Assembly (NCBI GenBank): GCA_026692905.1
Contig: JAPLNL010000101.1
Coordinates: 19,788 to 83,787 of the forward strand
Length of the DNA stretch: 64,000 nt
Direction of reading: 5' to 3'
From: Planctomycetota bacterium
GTDB lineage: Bacteria; Planctomycetota; Planctomycetia; Pirellulales; Pirellulaceae
The position numbers and the translations under genes were made by a program. Below the pieces are notes generated by a model. That model searched no databases and was not told the DNA's origin. It saw only the letters and a list, made by a program, of their open reading frames with translations. Shown in pieces: positions 16,048 to 26,167 of the stretch (the first letter of the stretch is position 1; every line of letters starts with the position of its first letter).

Positions 16048-17376
16048 ATGGCTTCAGATATTCTCCACATAAAAGATGGTTACTTCTTCGAAGTCCCGAA
16101 GGTTCTTTGGAGGAGCAATCTTCAAAAGTCTTCGGATTTCCCATCTTGGTTTGTTCGGCTCGATTCGGACTATCAGTCTTTCGAGGCGGATACTGTTATT
16201 GCTGGTCTTACCGAAATCGGCGTTGATTCGGGGACGCTGACGGGTCTCAAGAGCGTTTGGCAAGAATGGCAACATCAGGGCGCGAAGACCGCGGGATGGC
16301 CGATTGATGCTTATCTTGAGCAGCAAGCCTCGCTTGCAGTCGCCAAAGCGGGTGATTGGTCAACGTCAAATGCGCCGAAGGCCTCAGACGCTTATCAAGC
16401 TTATCTTGGTTCGAATGCACGACCGGCGATCGACTGGTTTGTTCAATTACAAAAATCGCCTGAAAAGCTTGCGAAGTGGACTGAGCTCAAGGCCAAAGTC
16501 AACAGTGACTCGTTTTTGCAGTCGTATCTGAAAGATTCACCAACCGCGGAATGGTCCAAAGAAAAGCTCTCGCAGTACAATAGTACATTAGACGGGAAAA
16601 TTCTGATTCCCCAGCCATTTGGGACACCCAGAAATGCGTATGAGGCAGATTCGGGCTTTTGTGTTTCTCGCTATATGATCATTGAGTTGGTCGTGGCGAT
16701 CCTTGCTCTGGTAATATTCAGTTGGTTGGCGAAGCGTGTTTCGACCGGTCAGCCCCCGCAAGGCAAGCGATGGAATTTGCTTGAATCGATGGTTCAGTGG
16801 GTTCGGAGCGACGTGGCTGTGCCTGCTATGGGCGAACACGATGCGGATAAATTCATGCCGCTGTTATGGACATTTTTCTTTTTCATTCTCGGCTGCAACT
16901 TGATGGGGATGGTTCCTTGGGTTGGTTCTCCAACGGCAGCGTTTGGGACGACGGCTGCGCTCGCTGCGATTGTCTTTGTTGTTGGCGTGGTAATGGGTCT
17001 AAAGACTTTTGGGCCTGTTGGCTTTTTGAAGAACATCTGTCCTGAGTTGGGGTTGCCTTGGTATTTGTCGTTTTGGATCGTGCCCATGTTGTGGGTGATT
17101 GAGTTTGCTTCACTTCTGATAAAGCACTTGGTTTTGTCGGTCCGGTTGTTGATGAATATGGGTGCTGGGCACTTGGTTTTGCTTGGGATTCTCGGAATCG
17201 GCATTAGCGTTCCAGCGGCAATGATGAGCACGCCTGCTTGGGGTGCGGTCGCGACCATATCGGTTCTTGGGACGACCGCACTGAGTGTGTTAGAGCTATT
17301 GGTGGCCTTTTTGCAGGCCTACTTGTTTACATTCCTGGCAGCGATGTTCATCGGTAGTTCGATGCATCACCACTAG
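16048..17376 (+). CDS. atpB: ATP synthase subunit a with long N-terminal extension
   Basis: Subunit a forms the proton half-channels of Fo. The 442-residue protein is much longer than the usual 240-270. Residues 1-20 (LHIKDGYFFEVPKVLW) resemble the segment found before helix 1 in related phyla. Residues about 20-200 are a hydrophilic, Trp-rich stretch (WQEWQHQGAKTAGWPIDAYL) with no match I know. Membrane helices start at about 208 (MIIELVVAILALVIFSWLA). The essential Arg is in the HLVLSVRLLMNMGAGHLVL helix (near residue 370), and the last helix ends in FIGSSMHHH. I recall similar extensions in other planctomycete AtpB proteins; what the extension does is unknown. Confidence 0.93.
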   Translation: MASDILHIKDGYFFEVPKVLWRSNLQKSSDFPSWFVRLDSDYQSFEADTVIAGLTEIGVDSGTLTGLKSVWQEWQHQGAKTAGWPIDAYLEQQASLAVAKAGDWSTSNAPKASDAYQAYLGSNARPAIDWFVQLQKSPEKLAKWTELKAKVNSDSFLQSYLKDSPTAEWSKEKLSQYNSTLDGKILIPQPFGTPRNAYEADSGFCVSRYMIIELVVAILALVIFSWLAKRVSTGQPPQGKRWNLLESMVQWVRSDVAVPAMGEHDADKFMPLLWTFFFFILGCNLMGMVPWVGSPTAAFGTTAALAAIVFVVGVVMGLKTFGPVGFLKNICPELGLPWYLSFWIVPMLWVIEFASLLIKHLVLSVRLLMNMGAGHLVLLGILGIGISVPAAMMSTPAWGAVATISVLGTTALSVLELLVAFLQAYLFTFLAAMFIGSSMHHH

Positions 17377-17456
17377 GTTAGTTGTTGGTGCGAAGCCAGG
17401 GTGTGTTTCGCAATGTTTTTGCTTCCATGCTTAATTGTAGCGTTTAAGAAATAGCT

Positions 17457-17755
<299 letters not shown>

Positions 17756-17768
17756 TCAAATCAACTGG

Positions 17769-18404
17769 ATGGCAACGACCATGCTCAATGGACTAATTTT
17801 ATTTAGATGGCTGACATGTCTGGCTTTGTGTGCTGTTTTGGCATGCGGTTCAATGGCAAGCGACGATCACGGCCCAGATCCAACTTCGGCGCATGCTGGA
17901 GAAAATTTAGATTCTTTGATCGACATCAAGTCTGACAAAGCGATTTGGTCGGTTGTTGTGTTTGGGTTGCTGTTCGGCGGTCTCTACGTGTTGGCGTGGA
18001 AGCCGATTTCCGAGGGGCTTGCTACTCGGGAGAGAACGATTGCAACTCAAATTTCGGAGGCCAAACTGGCTGCTGATGAAGCGATGGCAAAGCTGAAGGA
18101 ATACGATGCGAAATTACAAACTGCTCATGCACAGTCGGCTGACCTGATCACTCAGGCTCGGAAGGATGCGGAATCTGCAGGACAGAGAATCATCGCCGAA
18201 TCGCAAGCGGAAGCGAGCAGGCAGCGCGATCGCGCGTTGGCTGATATCGAGTCTGCAAAGCAAGGTGCTCTATCGGATATCGCTGGAAAGAGTACGGACA
18301 TTGCTTTCTCGCTCGCTCGACGTGTTGTCGGTCGAGAATTGAAAGCGGACGATCACAGGCAACTGATTGCTGATTCCTTGACGAAGATGCCAAGCCAAAA
18401 CTAG
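17769..18404 (+). CDS. atpF: ATP synthase subunit b, with signal/lipobox-like N-terminus
   Basis: Subunit b is the peripheral stalk. From the ATG at 17769 the protein is 211 residues. It begins with a hydrophobic segment (LTCLALCAVLACGS) in which VLAC fits a lipobox with Cys26. A His/Asp/Glu-rich stretch follows, then the true membrane helix (AIWSVVVFGLLFGGLYVLAW, about 63-82), then KPISEGLATRERTI and a long Ala-Lys-Gln coiled coil (about 95-185). The C-terminal DIAFSLARRVVGRELKADDH is the usual delta-contact region. The arrangement means the N-terminus would be exported and possibly lipid-anchored, unlike the E. coli form. Confidence 0.9.
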   Translation: MATTMLNGLILFRWLTCLALCAVLACGSMASDDHGPDPTSAHAGENLDSLIDIKSDKAIWSVVVFGLLFGGLYVLAWKPISEGLATRERTIATQISEAKLAADEAMAKLKEYDAKLQTAHAQSADLITQARKDAESAGQRIIAESQAEASRQRDRALADIESAKQGALSDIAGKSTDIAFSLARRVVGRELKADDHRQLIADSLTKMPSQN

Positions 18405-18425
18405 TCTACCAATCGAAGAAGTACG

Positions 18426-19046
18426 ATGTCGGAAACCATAAAAAACGATTCAGTCTTCGACGATGAATCGATGCATGTCGGCCCCTTGTACGCGAAAGCG
18501 TTATTGGCGGCTGTCGGGGCATCGGGCAACGTTGATGCTGTGATGGAACAGTTTCATTCCTTGATCCATGATGTGTTTGACAAGCAGCCGGCATTGGAGA
18601 TGGCCTTGGCCAACCCCAAAGTTCCGTCGGACGAGAAAGTCCGAGTGCTCGACAAAGCTTTCGCTGGAAAGATGGATGCAACGTTGCTGAAGTTCCTGAA
18701 GGTGGTTTCGAGACGTGGGAGACTGAACACGCTTCGAGGGATCTATCACTCGGCGTCAGCTCTTCGCGATGAAGCTGTCGGGCGGGTAAGAGTGCTGGTT
18801 ACGACAGCGCAATCGCTCGACGCGGCTGCACTTAATTCATTGAAGGAAAAACTAGAGAAACTGTTCAAGAAAGACGTTGCGATTACCTCCAAGGTGGATG
18901 CGACGGTTCTTGGCGGATTGATCGTGCGAGTAGGCGACATGGTTTTCGACGGCAGCGTCGATGGCCAGCTGAAACTGCTCAAGAAGGCAACGTTAGCCAA
19001 GGCTGAAATTGCTATTCGAGAGAAGCTGAGCAGCTTAGCTTCCTAA
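18426..19046 (+). CDS. atpH: ATP synthase subunit delta
   Basis: The delta subunit links F1 to the peripheral stalk (OSCP homologue). The 206-residue protein has an N-terminal helical domain (VGPLYAKALLAAVG, FHSLIHDVFDKQPALEMALA, with NPKVPSDEKVRVLDKAF) and the C-terminal signature LGGLIVRVGDMVFDGSVDGQ, followed by LKLLKKATLAKA. The family length is about 180, and the extra residues are an acidic N-terminus before VGPLYAKA. It lies 21 bases after atpF and 83 bases before atpA. Confidence 0.93.
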   Translation: MSETIKNDSVFDDESMHVGPLYAKALLAAVGASGNVDAVMEQFHSLIHDVFDKQPALEMALANPKVPSDEKVRVLDKAFAGKMDATLLKFLKVVSRRGRLNTLRGIYHSASALRDEAVGRVRVLVTTAQSLDAAALNSLKEKLEKLFKKDVAITSKVDATVLGGLIVRVGDMVFDGSVDGQLKLLKKATLAKAEIAIREKLSSLAS

Positions 19047-19129
19047 GGAAATTTGAACGAATAACCCACGTCGCTCTCACGCGAATAACCAAACCTTTTG
19101 ATCCATTGTAAGTCGTTGATCAACAAACC

Positions 19130-20635
19130 ATGAAATTCAATTCGGACGAAATCGCATCGGTCATTCAGGCCGAAATTCAGCAGTACGGCAGCACGATCGA
19201 TGTGCGCGAGGTAGGCACAGTCCTCGAAGTTGGAGACGGTATCGCTCGCGTGTACGGCCTCTCCAACGTCATGTCCGGGGAAATGGTCGAGTTTCCTAGC
19301 GGTGTGACTGGACTGGCGTTCAATCTCGAAGAAAAGAGCGTCGGGGTCATCATCCTTGGTGATTACCTGAGCATCAAAGAAGGGGACGAAGTTCGTGCTC
19401 TTGGCAAGTTGCTTTCGGTACCGGCTGGAGATGCCGTTATCGGCCGCGTTCTCGATCCCCTCGGAAATCCTCTCGATGGCAAGGGACCTGTCAATGCTAC
19501 GATCACTCGCCCTGTTGAGTTGATTGCAACGGGTGTAGCCGAGCGACAGCCTGTTCACGAGCCGATGCAGACAGGTATCAAAGCGATCGATGCGATGACG
19601 CCGATCGGACGCGGACAACGCGAACTGATCATCGGTGACAGAAAGACTGGCAAGACCGCTGTTGCGATCGACGCGATCGTGAACCAAAAAGGTAAAGGCG
19701 TAAAATGCTTCTATGTTGCTATCGGTCAAAAGGATTCGTCCGTAGCGTTGGTGATCGATGCTCTCGAGAAGAACGGCGCCATGGAGTTTACGACGGTAAT
19801 CGTCGCCGGTGCGAGCGCTCCTGCCCCGCTCCAATACGTCGCTCCTTACGCGGGAACGGCGATGGCAGAGCACTTTATGTACAATGGCGGTCACGCATTG
19901 ATCGTTTACGATGACTTGAGCAAACAAGCTGTCGCTTATCGCCAGCTTAGTCTTTTGATGCGTCGTCCACCGGGTCGTGAAGCGTTTCCAGGGGACGTTT
20001 TCTATTGCCATAGCCGCTTGCTCGAACGGTCTGCAAAACTATCCAAAGAGTTAGGTGGTGGCTCGATTACGAGCTTGCCAATTATCGAGACTCTCGAAGG
20101 TGAAGTTTCCGCGTACATTCCAACCAACGTGATCTCGATCACCGACGGACAGATTTACTTGCAGCCTGACTTGTTCTTTGCTGGTATTCGTCCTGCGATG
20201 AACGTCGGAATCTCAGTTTCTCGAGTGGGTGGCAATGCCCAGATTAAGGCGATGAAGAAGGTTGCTGGCGGACTTCGTCTTGACTTGGCATCCTTCCGCG
20301 AGTTGGAAGCGTTCGCTCAGTTGGGTACGGAACTCGATCCGGCAACACAATCGAAATTGGACCGCGGTTATCGAATGGTAGAGTTGCTCAAGCAAGCGCA
20401 GTACCAACCGATGGACGTAGCTGAGCAAATCATCAGTATCTACGCTGGTACACGTGGTCACCTCGATGAAGTTGCAGTAGATCGCGTTCGCGATTTCGAG
20501 ATCGGTTTGTTGAGCTATGTTCGTGATCGCAAGCCAGACTTGTTGGTCAAGATTCGAGAAGTCGCAGACCTTACTCCTGAAATCGAAGAAGCGATTAAGT
20601 CTGCGATCTCAACTTTCAAGGCTTCGTTCCGCTAA
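19130..20635 (+). CDS. atpA: ATP synthase subunit alpha
   Basis: The alpha subunit carries the regulatory nucleotide sites of F1. The 501-residue length is normal. The Walker A motif [14 protein letters not shown], the arginine-finger region ([20 protein letters not shown]) and the [20 protein letters not shown] block with [11 protein letters not shown] are all intact. The N-terminus ([19 protein letters not shown]) is the delta-binding helix. There is no sign of a duplicated or V/N-type enzyme in the window. Gene order H-A-G-D-C is the classical one. Confidence 0.98.
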   Translation: MKFNSDEIASVIQAEIQQYGSTIDVREVGTVLEVGDGIARVYGLSNVMSGEMVEFPSGVTGLAFNLEEKSVGVIILGDYLSIKEGDEVRALGKLLSVPAGDAVIGRVLDPLGNPLDGKGPVNATITRPVELIATGVAERQPVHEPMQTGIKAIDAMTPIGRGQRELIIGDRKTGKTAVAIDAIVNQKGKGVKCFYVAIGQKDSSVALVIDALEKNGAMEFTTVIVAGASAPAPLQYVAPYAGTAMAEHFMYNGGHALIVYDDLSKQAVAYRQLSLLMRRPPGREAFPGDVFYCHSRLLERSAKLSKELGGGSITSLPIIETLEGEVSAYIPTNVISITDGQIYLQPDLFFAGIRPAMNVGISVSRVGGNAQIKAMKKVAGGLRLDLASFRELEAFAQLGTELDPATQSKLDRGYRMVELLKQAQYQPMDVAEQIISIYAGTRGHLDEVAVDRVRDFEIGLLSYVRDRKPDLLVKIREVADLTPEIEEAIKSAISTFKASFR

Positions 20636-20661
20636 GCGTTTGGTGAAGGGGTTCGTAAGCT

Positions 20662-21561
20662 ATGGCCAATATTCGTCAGCTCGATAAACGACGCAAGTCG
20701 GTTAAAAACGTTCGCAAGATTACACGGACGATGGAATTGATCGCCACCGCGCGATTCAAGAAGGCGATGGACCGCGCGGCCGCTGCGACGGACTACACCA
20801 AGCGGATAACCTCGATCGTTCAGGACATTGCGAATAGCGGAACTGACGTCTCGCACGCATTGCTAACGGCCCATGATTCTGTGGACGCGATGGACATGTT
20901 GGTTTTGACGGCCAATCGGGGACTTTGCGGCGGTTACAACGGCTCGGTCGTACGAGCAGCAACCGTACGACGAAATGAAATCAAGAAAGAGATTGAAGCT
21001 GGTCAAACGCGAGTCAGCGGAAAGCGTGGTATCTCGGCGCTTCGGTTTGCTGGTGTTCCGATCGAAAAAACCTACACTGAGTTTGACGATCAGCCTTCGT
21101 TCGCTGCGGTTGCTAAGATCGCCGACGAATTGATCGAGCGTTACATTTCGGGCAAGATTGATCGAGTTGACATTGCTTACACGAAGTTCATATCGATCTC
21201 GAAGCAAACGGTGGTCGTTGAGACCTTGCTCCCCTTCGCAAGTCTTGCTCCTGCCGCGAGTGTCGGCGGGTCGGCGGAACCAGCGAAGGCCTCTGGCACT
21301 CGTGATATTTACGAGTTCCTACCATCGGCTAGCGGTATCTTGGAGGAAGTTGTTCCAGCGAGTTTTCGAGCTCGGTTGTTCAAGTGCTTCTTAGACGCTG
21401 CCGTAAGCGAGCAGATCGCTCGAATGATTGCGATGAAGAGTGCGACGGAAAATGCTGGGGACATCATTAAGTCTCTATCGCGTACCTACAACCGCGCCCG
21501 TCAAAGCAAAATCACTCAAGAAATCATGGAAATCATCGGCGGCGTGGAAGCCCTCGGATAG
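20662..21561 (+). CDS. atpG: ATP synthase subunit gamma
   Basis: Gamma is the central shaft. The 299-residue protein begins ANIRQLDKRRKSVKNVRKIT with TRTMELIATARFKKA. It has TANRGLCGGYNGSVVRA in the Rossmann-like body and ends with the conserved helix SEQIARMIAMKSATENAGDI, then RTYNRARQSKITQEIMEIIG. A short Ala/Ser/Gly-rich insertion (about 190-215) lies in the variable region. The gene begins 26 bases after atpA and is followed by 96 bases without a gene before atpD. Confidence 0.97.
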   Translation: MANIRQLDKRRKSVKNVRKITRTMELIATARFKKAMDRAAAATDYTKRITSIVQDIANSGTDVSHALLTAHDSVDAMDMLVLTANRGLCGGYNGSVVRAATVRRNEIKKEIEAGQTRVSGKRGISALRFAGVPIEKTYTEFDDQPSFAAVAKIADELIERYISGKIDRVDIAYTKFISISKQTVVVETLLPFASLAPAASVGGSAEPAKASGTRDIYEFLPSASGILEEVVPASFRARLFKCFLDAAVSEQIARMIAMKSATENAGDIIKSLSRTYNRARQSKITQEIMEIIGGVEALG

Positions 21562-21642
21562 TTATCTTAAAACCAATTCACAAATCACAAATCTGGCCCT
21601 CCAGCGTCCGAAGTTTCAAGACTCAGGACGGTATTACATTAA

Positions 21643-23112
<1,470 letters not shown>

Positions 23113-23114
23113 GC

Positions 23115-23513
23115 ATGAGCACCGACAACAAAGTACACTGCATCGTTGTAACTCCGGAAAAGACGGAGTTGGATACCACTTGCGACTCAATCGTTGTTCC
23201 GATGTTCGATGGAGAACTTGGGATTCAATTCGGCCGTGCCCCGATGGTGGGTCGGTTGGGTTTCGGTCTCATGAAGATCAAATCGAATAGCGGTGTGGCG
23301 GAATGGTTTGTCGACGGTGGCTTCGTGCAAGTGACACGCGAAGGTGTCTATGTGCTCACAGACCGATTAATAAAGCCAGATCAAATCGACCGCAAAGAAG
23401 CGGAAGCAGATTTGGACAAAGCCATGATGATGGTATCGAATTCACCTGAGTCTGCTGCATTTAAGGAGCGAACTCTGACTCAGGCTCGAGCGAGGGTACG
23501 TCTGGCGAAGTAG
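23115..23513 (+). CDS. atpC: ATP synthase subunit epsilon
   Basis: Epsilon links the shaft to the c ring and can inhibit the enzyme. The 132-residue protein has the beta-sandwich start (VHCIVVTPEKTELDTTCDSI) with VVPMFDGELGIQFGRAPMVG, which replaces the usual GxxGILPGHAP, and a C-terminal pair of helices (RKEAEADLDKAMMMVSN, then LTQARARVRLA). It is the last gene of the operon and ends 13 bases from the stop of a convergent symporter gene, without a clear terminator between them. Confidence 0.94.
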   Translation: MSTDNKVHCIVVTPEKTELDTTCDSIVVPMFDGELGIQFGRAPMVGRLGFGLMKIKSNSGVAEWFVDGGFVQVTREGVYVLTDRLIKPDQIDRKEAEADLDKAMMMVSNSPESAAFKERTLTQARARVRLAK

Positions 23514-23526
23514 GGTGACTTGAAGA

Positions 23527-25254
23527 TTAGGTCGAGCCTTTCACGTTGCGAGTCAGCATAGACGTTAGAAAGATGGCGAGGAAACTGAGAGGTATGGTGA
23601 CGATGCCGGGCTGATTAAGTGGCATCCACGCTCCCTTAGGATCGAGTTTGTAGATATTGGTAAACATATCGGGTGTTACGAAAACCCATAGCAAAGAAGT
23701 GACCAAACCTACCAAAACGCCGGCAATGATTCCTTGTCTGGTAGTTCCCTTCCAGTACAACAGCATCAGTAACGCGGGCAAATTTGCCGACGCGGCAATT
23801 GCAAACGCCCAGCCTACCAAATAGGTGACGTTCATTCCCTCGAATTTCAGTCCAAGAGCAATAGCTAACACACCGATCACAATCGACGCCCCCTTGGCCA
23901 CAGCAATCGTCTGATGATCTGTTAACTTCCAGCCAAAGAATCCGCTGACGATGTCGTGAGCCACGCTGCCTCCCGCGGCGATAATGAGTCCACTCACGGT
24001 TCCTAGCACGGTGGTGAATGCGATGGCAGAAACGGCCGCAAAAAGCAGGTTGCTGAAACTTTTAGCGAGCAGTGGTGCTGCCATGTTGCTATCGGTTGGG
24101 TCAAGCGTCCCGCTGACCATAGCGCCCAGCCCAATATACAACGTCAAGATGTAAAAGAATCCAATTGATGCGATACCCACGATCGTGCTCTTTCTCGCGG
24201 ACGCTTGGTCTTTGACCGTATAGTATCGGATCAAAATGTGGGGAAGCGATGCGGTACCGGCGAACAACGCCAACATCAAAGAAACGAAATCGATTTTGGC
24301 AATGATGCTTTCGGAGCGAATCCCTTTGAAAGTAGGCAGATTTCCAGGTGAAAGCATGTCTTTGCCATTGACGATTTTTGGGACGTAGCTCGTCTTACCG
24401 TCCGTGCCGGGTACCTTGGAGGTTATCTCGATTTTGGACTGAGAGATGGTGCTGATAAAGGAAAGAGGGTTTAGCGGGCCGGTACTGGTTTTTCCATCGG
24501 GCAGCTCAGCGAGTTTGCCGACAGGTTGTACGTTCGTTTCACCTTGGCCGAATCCGATCGGCACTCCGTTGACAAATCGCTTTCCCTCTTTGACTTCGAT
24601 GACTTGCGTCTTTCCAAGTTCGTTTTCAGGCGTTGTGTTTAGGCCTCGATAAAGAATCAGGACAGTCAGCATCAAGGAGAAGATCACCAACAGTCCGCCT
24701 TTGAGAAACTGGACGTATGTCGTACTGACCATGCCTGCGGTTACCACGATGAAAACCACTACGGCACCGACAAGAACTACTCCGTGCCAATATTGGAGCC
24801 CCAATAGCGGCTTGACCAAAACGCCAGCCCCGACCATTTGTGGAATCAAATAGAACAGGCTAACGACCAAGGTGCTAAGCCCAGCAGCTGCCTTGATTCC
24901 TCGCGATTGGTACTTGCTATCCAGTGCATCGGCAAAGGTGTATCGCCCAAGTCGTTTGAGAGGTTCTGCGATGACCAATAATGCAACGATCCAGCCGGCC
25001 AAGTATCCTATGGAATAGAGAAATCCATCGAATCCATAGAAGCCAATCATTCCGCAGATGCCGAGGAACGATGCAGCGGAAAGGTAGTCACCAGCGAAGG
25101 CAATTCCGTTCACGAACCAGGGAATCGAACCGCCTGCCGCGAAGTAGCCTTGGCTCGATTTCGCTTTGGCTCCCAGATAAAAACTGAATGCTAAGACGCC
25201 GAGAACAAGAGCTGAGAAGACGGCAATTGCCAGCGGGTTCGCTTCGTAGATCAT
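23527..25254 (-). CDS. Sodium:solute symporter, ActP (acetate permease)-like
   Basis: The 575-residue protein has about 13 hydrophobic segments and belongs to the SSS family. Motifs include SFYLGAKAKSSQGYFAAGGS, GIAFAGDYLSAASFLGICGM, YTFADALDSKYQ and AFTTVLGTVSGLIIAAGGSV, close to the cation/acetate symporter ActP group. Between helices near residues 210 and 310 lies a hydrophilic insertion of about 100 residues (EVKEGKRFVNGVPIGFGQGE type) that should be exposed outside the membrane. The small DUF485/DUF4212 partner usually encoded beside such genes is not visible here. Substrate is inferred to be a short carboxylate. It converges on the atp operon. Confidence 0.88.
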   Translation of the reverse strand: MIYEANPLAIAVFSALVLGVLAFSFYLGAKAKSSQGYFAAGGSIPWFVNGIAFAGDYLSAASFLGICGMIGFYGFDGFLYSIGYLAGWIVALLVIAEPLKRLGRYTFADALDSKYQSRGIKAAAGLSTLVVSLFYLIPQMVGAGVLVKPLLGLQYWHGVVLVGAVVVFIVVTAGMVSTTYVQFLKGGLLVIFSLMLTVLILYRGLNTTPENELGKTQVIEVKEGKRFVNGVPIGFGQGETNVQPVGKLAELPDGKTSTGPLNPLSFISTISQSKIEITSKVPGTDGKTSYVPKIVNGKDMLSPGNLPTFKGIRSESIIAKIDFVSLMLALFAGTASLPHILIRYYTVKDQASARKSTIVGIASIGFFYILTLYIGLGAMVSGTLDPTDSNMAAPLLAKSFSNLLFAAVSAIAFTTVLGTVSGLIIAAGGSVAHDIVSGFFGWKLTDHQTIAVAKGASIVIGVLAIALGLKFEGMNVTYLVGWAFAIAASANLPALLMLLYWKGTTRQGIIAGVLVGLVTSLLWVFVTPDMFTNIYKLDPKGAWMPLNQPGIVTIPLSFLAIFLTSMLTRNVKGST

Positions 25255-25454
25255 TGGAAAGTTAGTTCAAAGTCAGTCGAGGAAACCAAGGTGAATTGGT
25301 GGGGGATTACAAACTTTTGAACATCTTAACTTCAATCAATCGTCCGTGTGCAAAGACCGATGGAAAATCGTTCGGTATTGTGCTTTGCAAGTCGGCACGA
25401 GGCAAGAAACCGGTTTTCACACCCTCCAGCTGGCCGGCCAATAAGGCTCAACGG

Positions 25455-26117
25455 CTAATTGAGCGGCAAAGCGGGGGAGTCTTTTTCAGCGGATTCTTTT
25501 TCGGCCACGGCCATTCTGGCTGGTTTGTACACTCGTAGATCCCAGTCGGCTTGGGTCGGCAAAAACTCTGTAGGTGTTGACTCCTCAAGTTCTACGGCGA
25601 ACAACGAACCAGGAGGGGCGGCGTTCCACCAGCGTTCGAGCATGGCCAGCAATTGTTTGCCGTTAGTTTCCCAGAGCGAGTAGGGTGGGCAGCAATAAAC
25701 GACCCAGATTTCGTCCGCGTTCTTGCTAAATCGAGTGCAATTTCCAGGTAGGCCTTTGGACCAATCCAAAACGTCCGTTTGAATGACCTCCATCGAGTCG
25801 GAAATTCCGAGCGATTTTGCATTGGTTTGGATTTCTCGGGCTGCCGACTTTAGAATTTCAAACACGATGCCTTTCGAGGCACCGCGCGAGACGGTTTCGA
25901 AGGCCAAAACCCCGGTTCCGCCAAATAAATCGAACGCAATTGCATTAGGAAACGTACCACCGAGCAAGCTCATAACAGCCTCGCGGGTCCGGTCCTTCAT
26001 GGGTCTGGTTCTGGGATCCACCGCAAATTGAATCTTGCGAGTTCGCAAGTTGCCAGCGATGATCCTCAGTGTGGTCGTTTCCAATGTGTGTTTTGTCCTA
26101 ATGAAGTTGTGAATCAC
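25455..26117 (-). CDS. rsmD: 16S rRNA guanine-N2 methyltransferase, RsmD-like
   Basis: RsmD methylates G966 of 16S rRNA. The 220-residue frame has LRIIAGNLRTRKIQFAVDP and TRPMKDRTREAVMSLLG, the classic N-terminal block, then the SAM site FDLFGGTGVLAFETVSRGA. Motif IV, normally DPPY or DPPF, reads YCCPPYSLW, so the catalytic Asp/Asn position appears to be Cys. The start is unsure: GTG at 26117 is the first codon, TTG at 26084 is closer to the conserved LRIIAGN. It diverges from the cyclophilin gene with only about 50 bases between. Confidence 0.87.
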   Translation of the reverse strand: MIHNFIRTKHTLETTTLRIIAGNLRTRKIQFAVDPRTRPMKDRTREAVMSLLGGTFPNAIAFDLFGGTGVLAFETVSRGASKGIVFEILKSAAREIQTNAKSLGISDSMEVIQTDVLDWSKGLPGNCTRFSKNADEIWVVYCCPPYSLWETNGKQLLAMLERWWNAAPPGSLFAVELEESTPTEFLPTQADWDLRVYKPARMAVAEKESAEKDSPALPLN

Positions 26118-26167
26118 GCTGAAATACTCCTGCCGGAGCAGCTTTGATTGTTACAGAGTATGCCAAT

